Shown: positions 60,701-64,000 of the stretch, one piece after another
Layout of the letters: every line of letters begins with the position of its first letter
How positions within the stretch are numbered: position 1 is the stretch's first letter
NCBI GenBank assembly: GCA_004794785.1
Contig: SJOL01005755.1
Span: 281,661 to 345,660, forward strand
Direction of reading: 5' to 3'
DNA length: 64,000 nt
Origin: Opisthorchis felineus
Lineage: Eukaryota; Platyhelminthes; Trematoda; Opisthorchiida; Opisthorchiidae
Position numbers and translations under genes: made by a program
Notes under the pieces: generated by a model
What the model saw: the letters and a program-made list of their open reading frames with translations, nothing else
The model's database searches: none
Told to the model about the DNA's origin: nothing

Positions 60701-61109
60701 AACCACTTCAACTGGTCATTTACCTCTGATTAATATGTTCCCCTTAGAAGTCTTCTCCGCGCATGCTTCACAAGATTTAAGTTATTTACGCATTCAGACA
60801 CTGCCGCCTTACTCATCGATCTGTTATTCTTCTTGTCATTTACAGTGCATCGAAACGCGATTGGCGGCGAGTGACCGGCACACCGCGGCCCGAACGCCCA
60901 ACACACCGCCTGCCGCTGTCATTGCCGGTGGTGGTGGTGTGGGATGGAACTGGGAAATTATGATTGGAGGGACACACGTGGTGTCTCCGACCACTTTTAT
61001 TGGTGACTTGGACAACATGTCACGTTATTTTGCCGCCGCTAGCACACAAGCACCACCTACCCAAGCTCAGTCACGTCGATCATCGCTTGCAAATTTCCAC
61101 CGATTCTGA
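17254..61109 (+). CDS. unc-18: Sec1/Munc18 family syntaxin-binding protein (whole gene span)
   Basis: Fourteen exons on the + strand encode a protein that can be followed from N to C terminus against animal Munc18-1/UNC-18: domain 1 (exons 1-4/5), first part of domain 2 (5-6), domain 3a (7-9), domain 3b (10-12) and the return to domain 2 (13-14). In the family the protein is cytosolic, binds closed syntaxin and the SNARE bundle, and templates membrane fusion at synapses and other secretory sites. The most diagnostic block is [16 protein letters not shown] in exon 7. Splice phases agree from exon 2 to the TGA at 61,107-61,109. Estimated length is about 714 residues, longer than the usual ~600, owing to Ser/Gly/Ala-rich inserts. 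Weak points are the exon 1 junction and the exon 12 acceptor. No frameshift interrupts exons 2-14, so the gene looks functional. Confidence 0.93.
17356..17448 (+). CDS. unc-18: unc-18 exon 2
   Basis: The acceptor is AACCAG at 17,355 and the donor GTATG follows 17,448. The reading [18 protein letters not shown], then [13 protein letters not shown], matches the beta strand and helix of domain 1 (family: EWKVLVVDQLSMRMLSS, CKMTDIMTEGIT), the region that grips syntaxin. It begins and ends in phase 1. Confidence 0.9.
17492..17565 (+). CDS. unc-18: unc-18 exon 3
   Basis: The reading [20 protein letters not shown], then YPHRR, continues domain 1 (family: [21 protein letters not shown]). The acceptor used is TTTGTAG at 17,491. 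The alternative TTCTGCAG at 17,473 would insert six residues not found in the family. The intron before it is only 43 bases. The donor is GTAAGT. It ends in phase 0. Confidence 0.9.
17604..17679 (+). CDS. unc-18: unc-18 exon 4
   Basis: The reading [20 protein letters not shown], then VFFLL, matches the family S.h.LI.DF.....Y.AAHVFFTD segment at the edge of domain 1. The preceding intron is 38 bases. The donor GTAAGT follows 17,679, and the exon ends in phase 1. Confidence 0.92.
18007..18062 (+). mobile_element. 56-base insertion with 13-base target duplication
   Basis: The segment is bounded by perfect copies of TGTCTATTCCACT at 17,994-18,006 and 18,063-18,075. It contains the palindromic core CATCAGTGTCAACACTGATG and ends in a run of GAT units. 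A close relative lies on the other strand at 38,836-38,879. The layout of target duplication, unique part and microsatellite tail fits an extremely 5'-truncated LINE or a minimal SINE. The parent element is not in this window. It lies in intron 4. Confidence 0.75.
18916..19150 (+). repeat. Unclassified interspersed repeat, copy 1
   Basis: It shares ordered blocks with 51,976-52,205 (for example CACTCATTTGCA, TTGGTTTTCAC, TTCTTCAACTGAATGT, GATATTCGAGATATCGC and GTATATTTTCAT), and with shorter copies at 24,518-24,655 and 26,905-26,960. There is no coding motif, LTR or tRNA-like promoter that I recognise. It lies in unc-18 intron 4. Confidence 0.7.
19188..19238. repeat. Long hairpin: 23/24-base inverted repeat with 4-base loop
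   Basis: The left arm CTTGAACCCAAAT + AGACTGATTT and the right arm AAATCAGTCT + AATTTGGGTTCAAG are reverse complements except for one unpaired base. They are separated by the loop GTCG. It lies in unc-18 intron 4, just after the unclassified repeat. No genes or splice sites are near. It could be the end of a foldback transposon, a miRNA-like hairpin (short for that) or a chance palindrome formed by strand switching. Confidence 0.9.
20013..20268 (+). CDS. unc-18: unc-18 exon 5
   Basis: The reading [20 protein letters not shown], then [15 protein letters not shown] and [20 protein letters not shown], is the end of domain 1 and the start of domain 2 (family: CPDALFNELVKS, INIAFLPYESQVYSLD, LERLAEQIATLCATLKEYP). 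The acceptor is CTCAAAG at 20,012. The donor GTAAGT follows 20,268, in phase 2. Confidence 0.95.
21090..22055 (-). pseudogene. R2-like RT thumb and restriction-like endonuclease, broken
   Basis: An open stretch (21,420-22,055) gives [20 protein letters not shown], then [16 protein letters not shown] and [15 protein letters not shown], the Cys-rich start of the R2 C-terminal domain. After a frameshift near 21,420 the next frame reads [28 protein letters not shown], then [19 protein letters not shown]. That fits the CCHC motif plus the catalytic Asp of the endonuclease. It would cut the insertion site. Confidence 0.75.
22227..23261 (-). pseudogene. R2-like reverse transcriptase, broken
   Basis: Two open stretches separated by a stop near 22,690 give [20 protein letters not shown], then [20 protein letters not shown] (fingers), [19 protein letters not shown] (the first palm Asp) and a shortened palm ending [14 protein letters not shown], then [13 protein letters not shown]. 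The order is diagnostic for the R2 group. About 40 residues that usually lie between GVRQGD and the ADD box appear lost, so the enzyme cannot be active. Confidence 0.8.
23642..23995 (-). pseudogene. R2-like N-terminal zinc finger region
   Basis: The reading contains [20 protein letters not shown] followed by H (about 23,840-23,902), with C..C...H...H spacing typical of the DNA-binding finger at the start of R2-group proteins. [15 protein letters not shown] follows at about 23,700, where R2 proteins carry a Myb-like helix. Both would bind the target site in a live element. The frame closes at 23,642, before the RT. Confidence 0.7.
24518..24655 (+). repeat. Unclassified interspersed repeat, copy 2
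   Basis: It shares TCTCGACAAATACACTC, ATCAATTTGGTTTT, GAGACTCACCTG and CAACTGAATGTGCTGCAC with copies 1 and 4, in the same orientation. It is shorter and lacks the GATATTCGAGATATCG block. It lies in unc-18 intron 5. Confidence 0.65.
26655..26733 (+). repeat. tRNA-like sequence (degenerate, probably SINE-derived)
   Basis: TAAAAGTGGTAGAACACTCG resembles a D-arm and box A, and GAGTTCAAACCCC a box B, with CGC at the anticodon position. Two pairs of the T stem and one to two of the anticodon stem do not form, so a working tRNA-Ala is unlikely. Confidence 0.4.
26905..26960 (+). repeat. Unclassified interspersed repeat, copy 3 (fragment)
   Basis: CGACAATTACACTCAT, ACCAATTTGGTTTTCACGGG and a GAGC block match the left end of copies 1 and 2. 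Upstream, ACTACATATCCCGCAACC at about 26,868 recurs in similar form near 62,885. Confidence 0.5.
28826..28907 (+). CDS. unc-18: unc-18 exon 6
   Basis: The reading [20 protein letters not shown], then SNPSMGQ, matches the family helix D.A..LAQ.I..KLDAYK...P.MG in domain 2. The acceptor is TGCCTAG at 28,825 and the donor GTATGC follows 28,907. Phases 2 to 0 agree with exons 5 and 7. It follows an 8.6 kb intron. Confidence 0.93.
29371..29501 (+). CDS. unc-18: unc-18 exon 7 (signature exon)
   Basis: The reading [20 protein letters not shown], then [17 protein letters not shown], is the most conserved block of Sec1/Munc18 proteins (family: [24 protein letters not shown]). The acceptor is CCGTTCAG and the donor GTGAGT. 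It is preceded by a 463-base intron. Confidence 0.98.
30066..30245 (-). mobile_element. tRNA-derived SINE, copy on - strand
   Basis: The reverse complement carries GGTCCGTGGTTCGAAC (box B), then GGCAGTATCTTAGCCCTCGT and AGAGCTGAACGATTTT, in the order seen in the + strand SINE copies. The box-A head is diverged and the outer edge near 30,245 is uncertain. It is about 80% alike by eye. It lies in unc-18 intron 7. Confidence 0.7.
30543..30629 (+). CDS. unc-18: unc-18 exon 8
   Basis: The reading [20 protein letters not shown], then HMHIADVT, matches the family DE.DDLW..LRHKHIAEVS at the start of domain 3a. The acceptor TTTTCAG ends at 30,542 and the donor GTTAGT follows 30,629, in phase 2. Confidence 0.95.
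31792..31960 (-). mobile_element. tRNA-derived SINE, diverged copy on - strand
   Basis: The reverse complement reads CTGATCGGAAGGTCCGTGG, TTCGAACAC (box B), CCTGTCTATG, CTGGCAGTGCCTCAACCCTA and AAAGCTGAACG, matching the family order. Several internal changes suggest an old insertion. It lies in unc-18 intron 8. Confidence 0.7.
33295..33455 (+). repeat. Interspersed repeat family B, copy 1
   Basis: It shares ordered short blocks with 34,345-34,465 and 40,060-40,215: TTCATTCCCTTCTG, TTCTCGG, GACTACTCGG and CCACCACAGCCT.TGGTGT. It is non-coding and unclassified. It lies in unc-18 intron 8. Confidence 0.5.
34345..34465 (+). repeat. Interspersed repeat family B, copy 2
   Basis: It shares TTCATTCCCTTCTG, AGTTCTCGGTAGATGATGAC and TCGGC in order with the other two copies. 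The right-hand CCACCA...GGTGT block is absent. Confidence 0.45.
34836..35030 (+). mobile_element. tRNA-derived SINE, copy 2
   Basis: The head has box A (TCGCTCAGTGGTTAG) and box B (GGTTCGAACCC), the standard body (CTTGGGCAACCTGGCAGTAT) and an ATTTATTTATTTAT tail. The short direct repeat ATATGT at 34,830-34,835 and 35,034-35,039 is a possible target duplication. It abuts an antisense RTE fragment. It lies in intron 8. Confidence 0.9.
35040..35830 (-). mobile_element. RTE-like LINE fragment, antisense (RT motifs)
   Basis: On the - strand one frame gives [20 protein letters not shown] and [20 protein letters not shown] (the palm 'DFKKAFDS' block). A second gives [20 protein letters not shown], where the catalytic YADD has become YADE. 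A third gives [10 protein letters not shown]. The order is that of RTE RT blocks. Frameshifts and the lost Asp mean it is dead. It lies in intron 8 of unc-18, opposite to the gene. Confidence 0.7.
36138..36310 (-). mobile_element. Small RTE-like fragment, antisense
   Basis: It matches 35,470-35,580 in several ordered blocks (CGTCGCTCTAA, GAGTGTGT, GGAATCCTGCTTG). On the - strand it reads [15 protein letters not shown], the block usually seen as NQAGFRPGRS. It may belong to the neighbouring fragment or be a second insertion. Confidence 0.5.
36449..36728 (+). CDS. unc-18: unc-18 exon 9 (domain 3a, enlarged linker)
   Basis: The reading [20 protein letters not shown], a Ser/Glu/Gly-rich stretch ([20 protein letters not shown]), then [20 protein letters not shown] and [13 protein letters not shown] matches family helices 11 and 12 ([39 protein letters not shown]). 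These act in SNARE template binding. The linker between them is about 25 residues longer than in vertebrates. The acceptor is CCCCGTAG at 36,448. The donor GTTGGC is weak but keeps phase 0. Confidence 0.95.
38103..38238 (+). CDS. unc-18: unc-18 exon 10
   Basis: The reading [20 protein letters not shown], then [13 protein letters not shown], matches the family DLAMGTDAEGEKIKDPMR, then DKIRIILLYIFLK. The acceptor ends at 38,102 and the donor GTAAGT follows 38,238, in phase 1. A 12 kb intron follows. Confidence 0.96.
38836..38879 (-). mobile_element. 44-base insertion with 8-base target duplication
   Basis: It is flanked by CGTATGCG at 38,828-38,835 and 38,880-38,887. The reverse complement reads GCAGTG, the palindromic core (here TGTCAACACTGATG), TTGCTGTCTCT and then ATGATGATGAT. 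It is nearly the same as the 56-base insertion at 18,007, on the opposite strand. It lies in unc-18 intron 10. Confidence 0.75.
39735..39774 (+). repeat. AAT/TAA trinucleotide microsatellite
   Basis: About 12-13 uninterrupted TAA units lie in intron 10. No element clearly ends here. Confidence 0.95.
40060..40215 (+). repeat. Interspersed repeat family B, copy 3
   Basis: It shares TTTCATAATCCCTTCC, TTTCAGTGGATGATGACTCG and CCACCATAGCCTCCGGTGTT with family B copies at 33.3 and 34.4 kb, in the same order and strand. It is just upstream of the RTE element. Confidence 0.5.
40795..41000 (+). repeat. Three codon-phased 66-72-base repeats in the RTE 5' region
   Basis: Similar units begin at 40,798, 40,864 and 40,936. 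In one open frame they read [33 protein letters not shown] and [18 protein letters not shown]. The spacing (66 and 72) is a multiple of three. This could be repeated coding sequence at the start of the RTE ORF or a repeated 5' UTR promoter unit that happens to stay open. Confidence 0.7.
41092..41755 (+). pseudogene. RTE APE endonuclease, broken
   Basis: [13 protein letters not shown] at about 41,107 matches the CLSE(T/V)R catalytic Glu block. [20 protein letters not shown] is the SG......GVG.A.S block. [15 protein letters not shown] has the GD.N catalytic motif. [20 protein letters not shown] ends with the family's QLDH-like block (His replaced by Asn). A frame change separates the first two blocks from the rest. 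Confidence 0.8.
42877..43065 (+). mobile_element. tRNA-derived SINE, copy 3, inside an RTE
   Basis: Box A (GGGCTCAGTGGTTAG) and box B (GGTTCAAACCC) are present, followed by the standard body and GCAGCTGAACGAG. CAATCGC(GC)AC just before (about 42,866-42,876) and CAATCGCAC after (43,066-43,074) are an imperfect target duplication. The RTE 3' UTR continues on the far side. Confidence 0.9.
43385..43463 (+). repeat. TA and CATA microsatellite with a 15-base gap
   Basis: An AT dinucleotide run is broken by 15 N at 43,403-43,417 and followed by four to five CATA units. The gap length is likely arbitrary. It lies in intron 10. Confidence 0.95.
43470..48070. other. Intron 10 interior, nothing recognised
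   Basis: Open frames here are short on both strands. None has a motif or a splice pair that would extend unc-18. I see no retroelement core in this part, though very old copies may be hidden. Confidence 0.5.
48080..48715 (-). mobile_element. RTE-like RT remnant, antisense
   Basis: On the - strand [15 protein letters not shown] (about 48,590-48,635) is an RT palm block with the catalytic YADD. Further on, [20 protein letters not shown] (48,310-48,370) sits where RTE/Jockey elements have the 'LY.TLI..V..YG.ETW' thumb block. No endonuclease is visible. It is an old fragment in intron 10, antisense to unc-18. Confidence 0.5.
50333..50451 (+). CDS. unc-18: unc-18 exon 11
   Basis: The first codon completes AAT across the intron and the reading is [20 protein letters not shown], then [17 protein letters not shown]. 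This matches the family NGI.EENLNKLIQHAQI, then NMAHLGVPIV in domain 3b. The acceptor is TTGGCCAG at 50,332 and the donor GTAAGT follows 50,451, in phase 0. Confidence 0.93.
51976..52205 (+). repeat. Unclassified interspersed repeat, copy 4
   Basis: It is the longest match to copy 1: CATTTGCACATCAATCTGG, TTTTCACTGGAGACTCAC, TATTCTTCAACTGAATGT, CGATATTCGAGATATCGCGG, then TATATTTTCATGAAG and AATTCTTCGACAGC. Same orientation. It lies in unc-18 intron 11. Confidence 0.7.
53552..53710 (+). CDS. unc-18: unc-18 exon 12 (5' end uncertain)
   Basis: [20 protein letters not shown], then PYLVDLIE, is a firm match to the family PERKERISEQTYQLSRWTP, then IIKDIMED. The donor GTGGGT follows 53,710. Phase 0 allows several acceptors: 53,417, 53,531, 53,552 and 53,576. 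An in-frame stop at 53,315-53,317 sets the outer limit. I chose 53,552 for its pyrimidine tract (GGTTCCCCATCGTTCCAG). The sequence before TRGDRKDR is not conserved, so the choice changes up to about 53 residues. Confidence 0.8.
54598..54612 (+). repeat. Short TA microsatellite
   Basis: A short TATATATATATA run in intron 12. Confidence 0.8.
55467..55784 (+). CDS. unc-18: unc-18 exon 13 (with Ser/Gly/Ala insert)
   Basis: [20 protein letters not shown] matches the family [39 protein letters not shown], then AYQMTQK, matches [26 protein letters not shown]. Between them lies a low-complexity stretch of about 60 residues rich in Ser, Ala, Gly and Pro, some 30-35 longer than in vertebrate Munc18-1. 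The acceptor is ATTTCAG at 55,466 and the donor GTATTT follows 55,784, in phase 0. Confidence 0.97.
55785..57080. other. Intron 13, first part, nothing recognised
   Basis: No retroelement motif or plausible additional unc-18 exon is seen. Exon 13 joins exon 14 directly in phase 0 with family continuity on both sides. Confidence 0.5.
57093..57277 (+). mobile_element. tRNA-derived SINE, copy 4 (diverged)
   Basis: GATGGCTGAGCGGTTGCGG (box A), GTTCGTGATCTGAACCC (decayed box B) and the body TTTGGGCAACCTGGCAGTAT are followed by CAGCTGAACGAACG. The target duplication TATGTTCA is at 57,085-57,092 and 57,278-57,285. More base changes than copies 1-3 suggest an older or different subfamily. It lies in intron 13. 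Confidence 0.88.
57642..57690 (-). mobile_element. SINE body fragment on - strand
   Basis: The reverse complement CCTCCTGTCTAGGTGTGGGC, then CAGTATCCCAGCCCACG, matches the SINE body. No head or tail was found. It may be a truncated copy or part of the sequence at 57.7-58.0 kb. Confidence 0.55.
58522..58734 (+). repeat. G-run and TA run with an ambiguous base
   Basis: An 11-12 base G homopolymer lies at about 58,523-58,534. A TA run starts after the single N at 58,731. Both are likely spots for base-call or assembly error. They lie in intron 13. Confidence 0.8.
60846..61109 (+). CDS. unc-18: unc-18 exon 14 (C-terminus)
   Basis: [20 protein letters not shown], then LDNMSRYF, matches the family [21 protein letters not shown]..L, the last strand and helix of domain 2. 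It is preceded by about 30 residues not found in vertebrates, including a Gly run. It ends with an extra Ala/Pro/Gln/Ser tail and a TGA at 61,107-61,109. The acceptor is ATTTACAG at 60,845, in phase 0. Confidence 0.96.
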   Translation, partial: CIETRLAASDRHTAARTPNTPPAAVIAGGGGVGWNWEIMIGGTHVVSPTTFIGDLDNMSRYFAAASTQAPPTQAQSRRSSLANFHRF

Positions 61110-61652
61110 TGAACTACTTCTTGGGAGGGATATCCCGATGAATGATGCACGTACTTACATATCGATTTGAGGCCTTTCTTATCTATTCCTGGCTGTGTCC
61201 GACAAAATTCGGCTTTTACCTTCATCCGATTACTACTGTTACGCTTTTTGAATGCTATTTCCGTTTTTCCGAGCTAATTTTGACCTCCCTGTTAAGTGAT
61301 ATACTTCGTTCATATTATCTTCGGGCCATGCTCGAACCCGCATTCTTGAATATTTCGAACAGCAACAAGTCCAGACTGAGACCACACTTAGTCGAAGCCT
61401 CCGCATTTGACGTACGGTTGCTGACATTGTCTAGACCACTACTTTTGTATTTCCTAAGCAGAATGCCTGAATGGTTTCAGGGCCACAGCCGACTAACACG
61501 TGTGCACAACTACCTGAAAATGCAATGTCATGGTCGCGGCCTGTTACTAATTTTACTTATTTCACTCTAAAGCAACTGTCTCTTGAGATAGTGTTAGTCG
61601 ATCTCGAAAATGTCTCAGATATCCCAGTAAGTGCCCCTGGGTCACAGAAGAC

Positions 61653-61658
61653 AATAAA
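61653..61658 (+). terminator. Possible polyadenylation signal AATAAA
   Basis: This AATAAA lies 544 bases after the unc-18 stop and is the first I see downstream on the + strand. The cleavage site itself cannot be read from the sequence. Confidence 0.45.
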
Positions 61659-61659
61659 A

Positions 61660-63600
61660 AGAAACAGACACTTAATGATGAGATTCACTGCAATTGAGAT
61701 GTTTGTGTAGCCATGTCGATGTCCTTAACGTAGTTCTGCGTCACATGGAAATACTCCTTCATTCAAGTTTCCATTAAACCAATACTGAATGCTCCCCTTA
61801 GGCACACAGTGGAACGGAAAACCACAATTAAATGATGCCGTTCATGTCAACCGAGAAAGTGGTACCAATTTATGGTCTATGTCACAGGGGTCGAGGACTC
61901 CAATTTTCTGACGCATCTGGTGGTACAGATGTCTCCGTCTCAATTATTTACGCAGTGAAGCTGTGGTGTTTCACGCTGGTCCACGCCAATAAGCCTGTCA
62001 CTCGAAAGCCTACAGATGAATATCTGGAAGATGAGCACTGAGACCGCTTTGGTGCAACAAACATCACCGTAGCGTACACAGTATTATATATATGTGAAAT
62101 CTACACGTTCGCTGAATGGCAACCATTCAACTCACACCACCATAGAGACATAAGTTCGTCAGCGTCACACAACGCGCATGTCTTGCGGGTTTAATTAATC
62201 GGTCGGTGAATCAGTTCAGTTCATTTCCTAGGCTATAAATCATGCACCAAGGGAGCATTTGTTCCAGATGCTACAGTTTCGGTCACCGGGAAATGGGAGA
62301 TAAAGCCGAGCATTGAAGATGGCGTGATCAGTCACTTTGGGAAACCAGGCAGCTACGCGTTGAAGGCGACAGGTTTGATGAATGCGCACGTGGTTAAGGC
62401 ATATATATGCAAGATCAAACGATGGGTTGGAACAACGCACATGAAGTTCTCAATCAGTACCATTGTTTTGTTATACAAGAATAAGTCTGTGATAAATAAT
62501 CTCATCTGTTGGTTCTTATCTGATTTAGATACATGAGGGAAACCTCGTAAGGACCCAGGTGACGAGGCTGATGGACACCTTGTTGGACTAGCGAATGGCT
62601 CGCGAAGGGATCTTCGTCAGAGGCATTTTGGAACACGCCGAAGGTGCTCCCACGACAGATGGTTTGCTGTGCGAATCTAATTCGAAAATGACCTCTTACG
62701 ATAAAATTCACCACCGAAACTAGTTGAGTTGATGTGGGATAGTAGAATTTACTGGCTTTAAATAAGATATATTTCTACTCATTTGTGGCACGAATACACA
62801 TAGATGATCCTGCGACTGAAGCTTTTCAACAGATGCAAGTCATCCAACGGACACGTAACGAGGGTAGTGTGAATATGAACAACACATATCCCGCAAACCC
62901 CACAAGAGAAAACTAGAGTTTCTCGAGGAAGAGATTAGTGAACATGGAAGGCATAAGCTCGAGACGAACGTACTCTGGAAGCCACAACGGTGAGAAAACA
63001 GGGGGCATTTGATTAAGTAAAGCTTGTGTGTTGCGTCATCTTACATGGGCCTTCTAACCATCACGGCAATAGGTCAATCACAGTGTTCGAGAGAAACGCC
63101 TCAAAGGGTAGGGAAACGAGTTCAATCCCGGCCATAAAGCGGTTTCTGAGACAACAGGTTCAAGCACCTACATTTAGCATTTTAAACAATTTTAGCACTC
63201 ACACACAATGAGGTAAACACTATGATACCTGCATATGCAACATGAGTGAACCGAACGGTTCGAGATTGGCGGTGTAACGAAATACAGGGATGGACATGCA
63301 ATACGTCCAACCCCACCTATCTGTCATTCCCTCAGAGACCTAGAGGTGTATTGTATGTTCAGATACGAAGCGCGGTGACATTTGTGAATAAAAAAGGCGG
63401 TTTGAAATTCTCTGAAACAAAACGGTTTGCAGTTTTTTTTATGTACTTGAAGAGCAGTGTGAAAACGGTACAAATTCGATAGAAATACAAGCCATCTCAA
63501 AAAATATCCTCCACGTCATTTACTGACTGAGTAACCTGGACAGTAAATCGTTCGGATTGAAAGCACTGTGGAAGCGTTGATGAAAGGAGTATTAAACTTA
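61660..63600. other. Convergent intergenic or intronic DNA, nothing firm
   Basis: This lies between the unc-18 3' end and the - strand exons at 63.6 kb. Further exons of that - strand gene should lie here or further left. I could not pick any with confidence. A sequence near 62,885 (ACACATATCCCGCAA) resembles one near 26,868. Confidence 0.45.
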
Positions 63601-63601
63601 C

Positions 63602-63900
63602 GTAGTTGGTCCGGGAGGCGCTCGTAATGCCGAGAGACCTCTCATTAGCTGTTTATTCAATGCTTCTTTCTTAGTCTTTTTCGACTGTTGAATTAAGGGT
63701 GCTTCAAACGGTGGATGTGAGGTGGTAATAGCACACAGAGAAGCCGGGGGATGTAGTAGGCTTTGCTCTCTTACAGGTTGGTCACTAGCGCATAAGTAGT
63801 TTGAAAAATTCCTCACATACATCTCAGCCGTTTCTAATCGGTTATTTACAGTTTGGTCAGTCGAATTCAGTGAAGAAGGCAAGGCGATATCGGTTGGCAG
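63602..63900 (-). CDS. Unidentified gene, coding exon
   Basis: On the - strand the acceptor TTCTCAGTTTTTCAG precedes 63,900 and the donor GTAAGT follows 63,602. The 299-base exon is open in the frame that starts QLPTDIAL-like (first full codons LPTDIALPSSLNSTDQTVNN) and continues with ETAEMYVRNFSNYLCASDQP, a Pro/Ser-rich part and KKTKKEALNKQLMRGLSALR. It looks like a partly disordered protein with a basic amphipathic segment at the end. I do not recognise the family and give no function. It ends in phase 2. Confidence 0.65.
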
Positions 63901-63935
63901 CTGAAAAACTGAGAAGCACTAGGACAGACTCTTAC

Positions 63936-64000
63936 CCAAGTCGCTTCGGCGCAAAGTCCGTCTCTCACCCTCTTTATGCCTTCATAAGCTAAATTTAAGG
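63936..64000 (-). CDS. Unidentified gene, upstream exon (partial, runs off window)
   Basis: On the - strand an open stretch reading NLAYEGIKRVRDGLCAEATW ends at 63,936 with the donor GTAAGA. It joins the next exon across a 35-base intron (63,901-63,935) in phase 0. Its start lies outside the window. The tiny intron matches those at the 5' end of unc-18. Product unknown. Confidence 0.6.

Noticed and set aside
1..64000. A novel multi-gene system or gene cluster
   Set aside because: Only one complete gene and one partial gene are supported. The remaining structure is explained by introns and transposable elements.

Overview
The window is eukaryotic. It carries one spliced gene of about 44 kb on the + strand, the 5' part of a second gene on the - strand at the right edge, and a dense load of decayed non-LTR retrotransposons and tRNA-derived SINEs. 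Introns of 32-43 bases at the 5' ends of both genes, followed by introns of 0.5-12 kb, together with RTE, CR1-like and R2-like LINEs, suggest a parasitic flatworm, most likely a trematode. The species cannot be fixed from this sequence alone.

Layout. 1-4.5 kb: intergenic DNA with nothing I can identify. 4.9-6.7 kb: a very decayed CR1-like LINE (+). 7.2-11.2 kb: a fuller CR1-like LINE (-). 11.45-13.1 kb: a 5'-truncated CR1 copy (+), split by a SINE with an 8-base target duplication. 13.2-15.7 kb: three RTE-clade pieces in head-to-tail order, with a duplicated segment around one ambiguous base. 15.7-17.25 kb: upstream flank of the main gene. 17,254-61,109: a Sec1/Munc18 (unc-18, STXBP1-like) gene of about 14 coding exons, reconstructed by family similarity, splice sites and phase. 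Its introns hold an R2-like LINE (-), an RTE LINE (+) split by another SINE, other RTE remnants (-), further SINEs, two very short insertions with target duplications, an unclassified interspersed repeat and a long hairpin. 61.1-63.6 kb: 3' flank. 63.6-64 kb: two coding exons of an unidentified - strand gene converging on unc-18.

Munc18 proteins bind syntaxin and assembling SNARE complexes and are needed for vesicle exocytosis. The reconstructed protein is about 714 residues, against roughly 590-600 for the animal family. The extra length is low-complexity sequence in exons 9, 13 and 14. The N-terminal junction has no normal donor and the start of exon 12 is ambiguous.

I found no CRISPR, bacterial operon, rRNA gene or convincing functional tRNA. 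The less expected signals are the 44-56-base insertions with a shared palindromic core, the SINE with a duplicated pol III box-A head, the enlarged Munc18 loops and the unidentified right-edge gene. All identifications are by reading the sequence; no database search was possible.
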